From: Ardenticatenaceae bacterium
GTDB taxonomy: Bacteria > Chloroflexota > Anaerolineae > Promineifilales > Promineifilaceae
NCBI GenBank assembly: GCA_020634415.1
Contig: JACKBT010000011.1
Location: forward strand, 56,654-120,653
Length of the DNA: 64,000 nt
Direction of reading: 5' to 3'
The position numbers and the translations under genes were made by a program. Numbering within the stretch: position 1 is the stretch's first letter; each line of letters begins with the position of its first letter. Shown one piece after another: positions 51,325-58,781 of this stretch. The notes under the pieces are model-generated. The model was not told the origin of the DNA, did not search any database, and worked only from the letters and a program-made list of their open reading frames with translations.

Positions 51325-54300
51325 GTTTGTATCTTCTGATGCACCACAACCGCTTCCAGATATGATTGGCGCAGTTGCTCGTTCTGGATGCGGTTGGCTT
51401 GCCTGCGTAGGTGTGCGTAAGCGGTTTGGATGAGGGCCTCGGCCCCCTCATCTTGCGCTTGCTGCAAAATTTTGAAGCATTTCCAATAGATTTCCAGGCC
51501 ATTCTCAACCTCATCAAGTGATTCAGTGGTCATAAAATCCAGAATGGTTTCAACCTGCTGCACGGCGGCGGGCAGGTTGCCTTGTGCCAGAGCCAACCAG
51601 GCTAAGCTGGCTTGAATACCAACAGTTTGCTGGGGACGGCCGTTTTCATAAAACAACAACGCCTGCTCCAAATTCACCTTCGCCTCCGCCAACTCCCCTT
51701 GCACCAACAACGCCTCCCCCAGAATCTGTTGAGCAGCCGCCAGGTAGCGGGTTGCGCCACTGGCTTCAACCTGCTTGAGGGCTTGTCTGGCATACATCAC
51801 CGCCTCTTCAATCCGATCTTGCTGACGGCAAATCTCCGACAAATTCATCAGCGTGATAGAGTGAGACATCGTATCAGTCTGCTCCGGCCAGGTTAAAATT
51901 GTCTGGTAGATAGACTCAGCCTCGGCATAATGACCCAAACGGCCGTACATCACCCCCAACGTGATCCGGCTGGTCATGCTCCGTCCCGCTGCCCCCAACT
52001 TTTGAAAGTCAGACACAGCCTGCTGAATTAACGGCAGCGCCAGATCATAATGCCCTAAAACAATCAATACCTTGGCGAGACGATCATTGATTTCGGCTGC
52101 CCAGTAGAGGGGATTGCCCCGTCGCTGGTTCAGGTACTGCGCTTCTTCAAACGCCTTTCTGGCAGCTTCCAACCTTCCTTCCAGGTAAGCCAGATTGGCT
52201 AACATGAGGTGAGCGGCCAATTCACTTTCGCGCATCCCTCTTTTTTGGCTTAGCTGCCAGGCTTCCGTGGCATAGGTGCGGGCCTCATCAAGTTTGCCAT
52301 TTAACATAGCGAGATAAGCCAGACGGCTCGCGCCTTCGATTTGCCACAGTTCTTGGTTTTGCGCTTGAGCCTGGGCATAACCGATGGTGGCATGTTCAAG
52401 GCTTGCGGCGTAACGGCCGTCTAACACCCCCGCTCCCGCCATAATCAAATGCGCCGGAGCCACCATCTCATCCAGCCCATAATCTGCGGCCATAGCCAAA
52501 AGCTGCTGCCCCGCCGCCTCAATCGCAGCCGGTTTATCCGTAAACCACATCAGCCGCGCTTGCCCCAGCAGTAGTTCCGCTAAGAGCTGGGCCTGGGCAG
52601 CATCTGGCGGCTGCCCATCGGGTAACTGTCTCCTTAATTGGGTGATTAATTCCGTAAAAAGAACCTGGCCTGGCTCGGTGAGACCGCGAAAGCGGAAATA
52701 CCAATACAAGGTGGGGCTGGCTTGGGTCAACTTCGGCCACTGGGCCGTAACGATGGCCTGGCGACAGGCTTGCTGCACATTGTCCCACTCTCGCTCAATC
52801 GCTTGCAGCCCCATCTGTAGATCATCACCATTAACGGCCGTTTCCCAACCACACACATAATCCAAATAATAAGCCACGTACTGCACTTCAACCTCGTGCT
52901 GCGGCCAAAGGCTTCGCTTTTCAGCGGCAAAGTGGAGCAGAAGCGTGTGCATCCGGTAACGGCCGTCTGCACCATGTTCTAACAACGAAAATCGCACCAG
53001 ATGGGCCAGTTCGGCGGGGACAGCGGTGAGGATGTGAGTAACGGCCGTTGGCTCAAAACTGCCCCGAAACAGAGAAAGCCCCACCAGCAGATTCTGGGCC
53101 TCTGGCCGCAGCAAACGCCACGATCCGGCAAAAGCGGCCCGCATACTGCGCTGGCGTTGCGGCACATCCACCATCGTCGTCGTCAGCATATCCATGTCCG
53201 CCTGCATTGCCGCCGCAATCTGGCGTACAGACAAACTGCTCACCCAGGCCGCCGCCAATTCAATACCCAATGGGTTGCCTTCCAGGTGGGTGCAAATGAG
53301 GGCGATGTCGGCTGCCGATTCGGCCGTTAAGTCAAACGCATTATCCAGCCGCCTGGCCCGTTCCACAAACAGATTAACGGCCGTAGACTGCATCAGCTGC
53401 TGTGGAGAAGATTTCGCCAAAGGGGGCAGCGAAAGTCCGGCCAACGCCATCACTGTCTCTGCCTGCAACTGCAGCCGCGAGCGCGAGGTGACTAGCAGCT
53501 TCATCTGCGGCAGTTGGGCCAGCATATCCGCGACGAAGGTCGTGGCCGCCAGTAGATGCTCGAAGTTGTCCAAAACCAGCAGCACGTTTTGCCCCTCTAA
53601 CGCCTGCCAAAGCTGCTGTTTAAGGGGGGTGCGTTCATGCAGTTGCACATTACCAGCCCGAGTAATGGCCTCAATCAGCCCCGTTTCTACCGCTGCCGGA
53701 TTGTTAGGCACCGAATCCGCCACGTCGGCTAAGGGCACAAACCAGAGGCCGTTATCAAAGAGGTGTTGGTAGCGGTGTGCGGCTTCCCGCGCCAGCCGAG
53801 TTTTGCCTATGCCGCCCAGTCCGGTAAGTGTGATCAAGCGGGAATGGGGGTCTAGGAGTAAACGGCCGATGCGCTCCAAAGCTGTTTGCCGACCCCAAAA
53901 ACGGGTAACGGCCGTTGGTATTCGCTCGGCTGCCGCTGCTGCCTGGTAAACATGCCCACGACGAATCTCCGCCGCCAAAGCTTCCGTTTGTGCGTCTGGC
54001 GTAACAGCGAACTCCTCGGCCAGGATGCGGCGGCACTGTTCATACTGGCGCAGTGCCGCATCGGTTTGTCCTGCGGCGGCCAGGGCCTGCATCAACTGCC
54101 GATGGGCCGTTTCGCGCCAGGGTTCCAGCCGCAGTTGCTGACGGGCATGGTATTGGGCTGTCTGAAAGTGGTGCAGGGCCAGGGCATGGTGGGTGAGGGC
54201 TTGTAGGGCGGCGAGGGCTTGCTGGTGATAGCTTTCGGCTTGCCACAACCGCCAGGCATCAAATTCGGCGGCACCATCTACGTGTAGGCCAGCCAGGAAG

Positions 54301-54716
54301 GGGGCGGTGTAGAGAGCAACGGCCGTTTGCAAATGGCTCACACAATGGGCATCTCGCCACCACTCAGCCATCGGTGTGGGCGCACAGGCTGCTAGATGCA
54401 GCTCAAACAGGCGCACATCAAGCCAATGCGCCTCTACCACCAGATTGAGCTGCACCGTTTGGCGATCACTGAGCAGCTCCTGATTGGGCACATCGGCCAA
54501 CGACTGCCCCAAACGGCTGAGCGACAGCCGCAAGTTTGTCTTCGCTTTCTCGTCGGGCAGTTCCCCCCAAAACAGCGCCGCCAATGAATCGCGGCGGTGT
54601 GGCTGATTGGCATTCAACGCCAGATAAGCCAACAACGCTCTGATTTTGTCAGAGCGAAAGGCTAATTCCTGCGTTCCCTCCCACGCGGCAAAAGTACCAA
54701 AACAGATCAGCTTCAT
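51303..54716 (-). CDS. BTAD/SARP-type regulator with NB-ARC ATPase and TPR repeats
   Basis: 1137 residues. Residues 1-90 form an OmpR-like winged helix (RSDKIRALLAYLALNANQPHRRDSLAALFWGE), 95-250 the bacterial transcriptional activation domain (BTAD). The STAND-type ATPase follows: Walker A TGLGGIGKTRLAREA at about 302-316, Walker B NVLLVLDNFEHLL, and a GNPLGIELAAAW helix. The C-terminal half is TPR-like superhelix. Such proteins integrate a signal and activate neighbouring genes; the divergent secreted gene set starting 64 bases away is the obvious target. It lies inside the otherwise conserved fakA-degV-recG block. Confidence 0.92.
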   Translation of the reverse strand: MKLICFGTFAAWEGTQELAFRSDKIRALLAYLALNANQPHRRDSLAALFWGELPDEKAKTNLRLSLSRLGQSLADVPNQELLSDRQTVQLNLVVEAHWLDVRLFELHLAACAPTPMAEWWRDAHCVSHLQTAVALYTAPFLAGLHVDGAAEFDAWRLWQAESYHQQALAALQALTHHALALHHFQTAQYHARQQLRLEPWRETAHRQLMQALAAAGQTDAALRQYEQCRRILAEEFAVTPDAQTEALAAEIRRGHVYQAAAAAERIPTAVTRFWGRQTALERIGRLLLDPHSRLITLTGLGGIGKTRLAREAAHRYQHLFDNGLWFVPLADVADSVPNNPAAVETGLIEAITRAGNVQLHERTPLKQQLWQALEGQNVLLVLDNFEHLLAATTFVADMLAQLPQMKLLVTSRSRLQLQAETVMALAGLSLPPLAKSSPQQLMQSTAVNLFVERARRLDNAFDLTAESAADIALICTHLEGNPLGIELAAAWVSSLSVRQIAAAMQADMDMLTTTMVDVPQRQRSMRAAFAGSWRLLRPEAQNLLVGLSLFRGSFEPTAVTHILTAVPAELAHLVRFSLLEHGADGRYRMHTLLLHFAAEKRSLWPQHEVEVQYVAYYLDYVCGWETAVNGDDLQMGLQAIEREWDNVQQACRQAIVTAQWPKLTQASPTLYWYFRFRGLTEPGQVLFTELITQLRRQLPDGQPPDAAQAQLLAELLLGQARLMWFTDKPAAIEAAGQQLLAMAADYGLDEMVAPAHLIMAGAGVLDGRYAASLEHATIGYAQAQAQNQELWQIEGASRLAYLAMLNGKLDEARTYATEAWQLSQKRGMRESELAAHLMLANLAYLEGRLEAARKAFEEAQYLNQRRGNPLYWAAEINDRLAKVLIVLGHYDLALPLIQQAVSDFQKLGAAGRSMTSRITLGVMYGRLGHYAEAESIYQTILTWPEQTDTMSHSITLMNLSEICRQQDRIEEAVMYARQALKQVEASGATRYLAAAQQILGEALLVQGELAEAKVNLEQALLFYENGRPQQTVGIQASLAWLALAQGNLPAAVQQVETILDFMTTESLDEVENGLEIYWKCFKILQQAQDEGAEALIQTAYAHLRRQANRIQNEQLRQSYLEAVVVHQKIQTYSAPKM

Positions 54717-54780
54717 ATAGTCTTTGCCTTATTGGATACGGTTTGGATATGGGTTTTGATTATGCTGATGAATAGAGAAG

Positions 54781-54972
54781 ATGCAACAAGAAAACAATCA
54801 ACCCCAACCAATCCATCTTGTTTACCTGATTCGTCTGTGGCGGAGTGAGCCAGAAGGCCTGTGGCGGATTTCTTTGCAGCATAAGCCTGGTGATTTGCCC
54901 GTCAATTTCCCCGATCTTGAATCATTTTGTCATTATTTACAGCAGTTGATGGCAAATGATTCTGACCATTAA
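54781..54972 (+). CDS. small conserved-looking protein
   Basis: 63 residues. Core pattern VYLIRLWRSEPEGLWRISLQ, then FPDLESFCHYLQQLM. It has no signal peptide and no known domain that I can name, but short proteins of this RLWR..WR-L-LESF-L type are familiar from Chloroflexota, often beside BTAD/STAND regulators. It starts 64 bases from the divergent BTAD gene and ends 11 bases before the metalloprotease start, so it is the first gene of that operon. Confidence 0.6.
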   Translation: MQQENNQPQPIHLVYLIRLWRSEPEGLWRISLQHKPGDLPVNFPDLESFCHYLQQLMANDSDH

Positions 54973-54983
54973 AGGAGCATGGT

Positions 54984-56540
54984 ATGTCTCATTTTGTTTC
55001 AATCGTAAGTCACACCCTTTTGTCTGTCAAAAAGCTGTTCTTACTGCTCGTTTTGTTGTTGGCGGTGGCGGGTTTAACGGCCGTTAGCCATGCCGACCCC
55101 ACCAGTGCCGATGATTTTGTCGGGATGGATGGGGAAACGGCCGTTCTCCTGCCCCCTATTGTTACCGGCCCGCAGTACTGGGCCACCCTCATGTGCCAAT
55201 TCAGCGATGTGGCCGCCGAACCCCAAAACGCCGCCTTCTTCAAAGATATGTTTGAACGAACCAACGGCCCCAGCCTGGCCGATTATTGGCGCGAGGTTTC
55301 CTATAACAACATCCCCGACATCACCACCGATGTGTATGGCTGGTACACGATGGCCCATGACCGCGCTTACTATGGATTCAGCGAGAGCGTGCCGGGTTAT
55401 GATGCCCTGAGTGTGACGGCTGATTGTATAGCGGCGGCGGATACGGCCGTTAACTTTGCTGACTACGATGCCGTCGCCATCATGCTCAACAGCCCTGCCC
55501 CCGTCGCCGTCACCACCACCTTCAACGACTTCCCCGATGGCGCACAAATAGACATCAACCCCATCACCATCCCCAGCAACAAATACAATTTAGCCCTGGT
55601 CGCCCACGAGATGGGGCATGGCTACTGGTTAGGCCATTCCAGTGCCAATGGGCAGGAATATGCCAACCCCTGGGACCTAATGGGCATCGCCTCTGGTTAT
55701 CGCTGCTCTGTCAACGCCGATCCCATTTACGGCTGTTTGGGGCAGCATGTCATTGCGCCCTTCAAAGAGCAAGTTGGCTGGATTCCGGCCGACAAAAAGT
55801 TCACAGCCCCTCAAGGCATTTCTACCATCACCCTGGAGAGATTGGCGCAGCCCCAAACGGATAATTACCTGCTGGCTACCATTGAATCTGGCTTCAATGT
55901 GTACAATATTGAAGCACGGCAGCGTGTGGGTTACGATCTAAAACTGGCAGGGGATGCGGTGTTGATTCATCGTAGCAGCGATTTGATTGATGCCGATGGC
56001 AGTGCGCCTTACGATGATGCTGGAGCTATGTGGCTGCCCGGCGAAACCTATACCAATGCTGAGGCTGGTTTTTCGGTGACGGTAGATTCGGCGACTGCCA
56101 CCGGCTTTGTTATTACCATTCACAACCAAAATCAGCCAGGCCCTGTTATGTATCCCCAACTTTCGGCTGCCCCCGCTGCTCCTCTAGCTGGTGAACAGGT
56201 GGATATGAGTGCTTTTATCGTTTACCAAGATTCTAGCTTTGGCACGGCTGACAATGTGGTGGTGACGGTTACATTCCCCAGCGGCATGACGTATGTGCCT
56301 GGCAGTGCTACAACTTCGATAGGCGCGGTGCAAAGCGAAAACCCGCTGGTTTTTAATATAGGCACTATGCAATTTTCCCCACTGACGCTAGAGTATGCGG
56401 CGACGGTAAATGGGAATGTGACGGAGCCAACGGCTCTGGAAGTTATGTTAGAGATCAGTTGGGATGAGGGTAGTGCGACGGTCAGCCATCACCTGATTGC
56501 TAATGCTGTGAATGTGTATTTACCTATTGTTTTACGCTAA
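54984..56540 (+). CDS. secreted zinc metalloprotease (M6-like) with DUF11-like domain
   Basis: 518 residues, aaaggag before the ATG. Signal peptide to about residue 38. The zinc motif HEMGHGYWLGH (HExxHxxGxxH-like) is at about residue 207, followed by NPWDLMGIASGY, whose Met could be a Met-turn. This resembles M6/immune-inhibitor-A-type or related secreted proteases. Residues about 390-505 look like a DUF11 conserved repeat domain (VVVTVTFPSGMTYVPGSATT). The last residues are NVYLPIVLR, a tail shared with the next gene (GYLPIVLK). Confidence 0.85.
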   Translation: MSHFVSIVSHTLLSVKKLFLLLVLLLAVAGLTAVSHADPTSADDFVGMDGETAVLLPPIVTGPQYWATLMCQFSDVAAEPQNAAFFKDMFERTNGPSLADYWREVSYNNIPDITTDVYGWYTMAHDRAYYGFSESVPGYDALSVTADCIAAADTAVNFADYDAVAIMLNSPAPVAVTTTFNDFPDGAQIDINPITIPSNKYNLALVAHEMGHGYWLGHSSANGQEYANPWDLMGIASGYRCSVNADPIYGCLGQHVIAPFKEQVGWIPADKKFTAPQGISTITLERLAQPQTDNYLLATIESGFNVYNIEARQRVGYDLKLAGDAVLIHRSSDLIDADGSAPYDDAGAMWLPGETYTNAEAGFSVTVDSATATGFVITIHNQNQPGPVMYPQLSAAPAAPLAGEQVDMSAFIVYQDSSFGTADNVVVTVTFPSGMTYVPGSATTSIGAVQSENPLVFNIGTMQFSPLTLEYAATVNGNVTEPTALEVMLEISWDEGSATVSHHLIANAVNVYLPIVLR

Positions 56541-56563
56541 CGTAATTTTTTAAGGAGAGAATC

Positions 56564-57619
56564 ATGAATCTAGATCAGAATAAGGGGAACGGCCGTTATT
56601 GGCTGCCCCTCATCCTCCTAACGACCACCTTAATGATGGTGGCCGGCGGATACCAGTTAGCCACCGCCAACAGCCCCAGTGGCGGCCCCTGGGTAGACAC
56701 CAGTGACCGTCAGGCCGTGAACGACCTTTACTACAGCAATTTTTTGCCCTCTCAAGGCATTGCCATGAATTGGACAGGCGATTATGCTACCTGTGATCCA
56801 GGCACAACCTCAACCGCGTACCGTGACGGCATATTGATGCAGATCAACTACTTCCGCTCGATGGCTGGCGTGCCGGCCAACGTAGTCTTTAACGATGTGT
56901 ATAACCAAAAAGCGCAGCAAGCCGCCTTGATGATGAGTGTAAACGGCGATCTCGATCACGCCCCGCCGCCCGCATGGGACTGTTATACGGCCGATGGGGC
57001 TGAAGCGGCTGGCTCCTCCAATTTAGGTATGAGCTACGGCGGGCAGCCCTTTGAAGTTGCTGATTATGTCAATGAACATTTAGCCAGCGTGGGGCATCGC
57101 CTCTGGATCATTTATCCGCAAACACAGGAAATGGGAACGGGTGATGTACCCGAAAGTTACCCGCCCTTTCCTATGGCCAATGCGTTATGGGTGTTTGATG
57201 ACCATACCTGGGATCCGCGACCCGCTACGCGAGAGGCGTTTGTGGCCTGGCCGGCCCCGGGCTACCTGCCCGCCCCCATCGTGCCCGATTTGTGGTCGCT
57301 CTCCCCAACGCACGGCGATTTCACCACCGCCACCATAACTATGACCATGAATGGCAGCCCGGTTAATCTTTTGTATCGCTTTGCCTTTGGTTGTGACAGC
57401 CAATTCTGTGCTCCAGAACCCGTGATTGTTTGGGTGCCGGAGGTGGATTGGGGGGCATTAGATTTGAGTTCGGATATTGTTTTCGCTGTGGAAGTGGTGA
57501 TCGAGTATGACAGTGCTCCTGCGGAGACGGTTAATTATAGTGTGACTCTTTTTGCCCCATCGGACAAACCACCTGTGGCGTTTAGCCATTGGGGTTATTT
57601 GCCTATTGTTCTCAAGTAA
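56564..57619 (+). CDS. secreted CAP-domain protein
   Basis: 351 residues with aaggagag before the ATG. Signal helix at about 11-32. The CAP (SCP/PR-1) domain covers about 70-205: INYFRSMAGVPANVVFNDVYNQKAQQAALMMSVN, the DHAPPPAWDCYT block and VGHRLWIIYPQ (CAP-like His). The C-terminal 130 residues are a beta domain, ending WGYLPIVLK. It follows the metalloprotease by 23 bases and both end in the same motif, so they are probably exported and handled by the same route. The biochemical role of bacterial CAP proteins is mostly unknown. Confidence 0.85.
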   Translation: MNLDQNKGNGRYWLPLILLTTTLMMVAGGYQLATANSPSGGPWVDTSDRQAVNDLYYSNFLPSQGIAMNWTGDYATCDPGTTSTAYRDGILMQINYFRSMAGVPANVVFNDVYNQKAQQAALMMSVNGDLDHAPPPAWDCYTADGAEAAGSSNLGMSYGGQPFEVADYVNEHLASVGHRLWIIYPQTQEMGTGDVPESYPPFPMANALWVFDDHTWDPRPATREAFVAWPAPGYLPAPIVPDLWSLSPTHGDFTTATITMTMNGSPVNLLYRFAFGCDSQFCAPEPVIVWVPEVDWGALDLSSDIVFAVEVVIEYDSAPAETVNYSVTLFAPSDKPPVAFSHWGYLPIVLK

Positions 57620-57635
57620 CGGTTGTGTTGAGAGA

Positions 57636-57700
57636 GTGTGAGATTGGAGGTTGGAGATTGGAGATTGGAGACTAAGCTAATCTCCAATCTCCAATCTCCT
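57636..57700. repeat. mirrored-word hairpin (gattggagattgg type)
   Basis: Left arm agattggaggttggagattg and further tandem words, right arm aatctccaatctccaatctcc, loop around actaagcta. It follows the CAP gene and may end its transcript. The rest of the gap to 57877 holds a possible -10 (tatact, 57808) and nothing else I recognise. Confidence 0.8.
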
Positions 57701-57876
57701 GTAAGTTACTGAATTCTCTTTCCTTTATTGCAGAAGGCCGTTTCTCCTCACTCCTCCTTCCCCGTTTCCGTGCCATCCCTGCACATGGCTGATGGGCAAA
57801 ATTCATGTATACTCTCCGCGCATGATTGTGGGTGGCTTATGGAGAGCCATTACCCATAAACTGATAAGATACCACT

Positions 57877-58713
57877 ATGTCCATTCGCATTGTTACTGAC
57901 AGCACTTGTGATATTCCTGAGCCATTTCTGGCGGAATTAGGCATTACGGTTGTGCCAGTTTATGTCAATATTGGGCAGGACAGCTATTTGGATGGAACGG
58001 AACTGTCGCGGGCTGAGTTTTATCGCCGCTTTGGGGCGGGTGAGCGGGTGACAACGGCCGCTCCCAGCCCTAATACGTTTACAGATGTTTACAACCAGTT
58101 GGCGGCGGCGGGGGCGACGGAGATTTTGTCTTTGCATATTGCCGATGATTTGAGCAATACAGGCAATGTGGCGCGGTTGGCGGGGGAAACGGCCGATATT
58201 CCCGTCACTGTTGTAGACACCATGCAAGTCTCGGTGGGGGCTGGCTTTTTGGTGATGGCGGCGGCGGCGGCGGCCAGAGTGGGTAAAACGATGGGGGAGA
58301 TTACGGCCGTTCTGCAAGAAAGCCGCACCCGCATCCGCATCTTTGGCATGTTAGACACACTCGATGCCCTGCGCCGGGGCGGGCGGGTTAATTGGGCCCA
58401 GTTTGGCATTGGCACACTGCTGCAAATTAAGCCCATTTTACAAGTGTACCAGGGCGACATCACCGTTGCGGCGCGGGTGCGCACGCGCAAACGCGCCTTG
58501 CAGCAGATGGTAGATATGGTACAAACACATAGTCCACTGGAACGGCTGGCTGTGCTGCATGTGGATGCGCTGGAAACGGCCGAATATTTTCAACAACAAC
58601 TCACACCCTACTTCCCCGCCGAGCATCCCCCCTTTATGGTGGAAATTACGCCCGCAGTGGCCTCACACTTTGGCCTGGGCGCGGTGGGAGCAGCGTGTGT
58701 ATCAAAATTATGA
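57877..58713 (+). CDS. DegV-family fatty-acid-binding protein (FakB-like)
   Basis: 278 residues. DegV hallmarks: VTDSTCDIPEPFLAELGITVVPVYV at the N-terminus, TAAPSPNTFTDVYNQL, and LSLHIADDLSNTGNVA, with the ligand-binding Ser/Thr loops. LDTLDALRRGGRVNWAQ and the C-terminal HFGLGAVGA are also typical. DegV proteins bind a fatty acid and present it to FakA for phosphorylation; fakA lies upstream at 49630. The stop codon (tga, 58711) lies in the first copy of a gaattatgaat word repeat. Confidence 0.92.
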   Translation: MSIRIVTDSTCDIPEPFLAELGITVVPVYVNIGQDSYLDGTELSRAEFYRRFGAGERVTTAAPSPNTFTDVYNQLAAAGATEILSLHIADDLSNTGNVARLAGETADIPVTVVDTMQVSVGAGFLVMAAAAAARVGKTMGEITAVLQESRTRIRIFGMLDTLDALRRGGRVNWAQFGIGTLLQIKPILQVYQGDITVAARVRTRKRALQQMVDMVQTHSPLERLAVLHVDALETAEYFQQQLTPYFPAEHPPFMVEITPAVASHFGLGAVGAACVSKL

Positions 58714-58779
58714 ATTGAGAATTATGAATGAGGAAGGGCATTCTTCATTCATAATTCATAATTCATAATTCATAATTCT
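58706..58779. repeat. mirrored-word element (attcataattcataattc)
   Basis: Left arm attatgaattgagaattatgaatg, right arm four to five tandem attcataattc units. It supplies the degV stop and fills the space up to the recG ATG. Very similar words are known from cyanobacterial STRR repeats. Confidence 0.85.
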
Positions 58780-58781
58780 TT

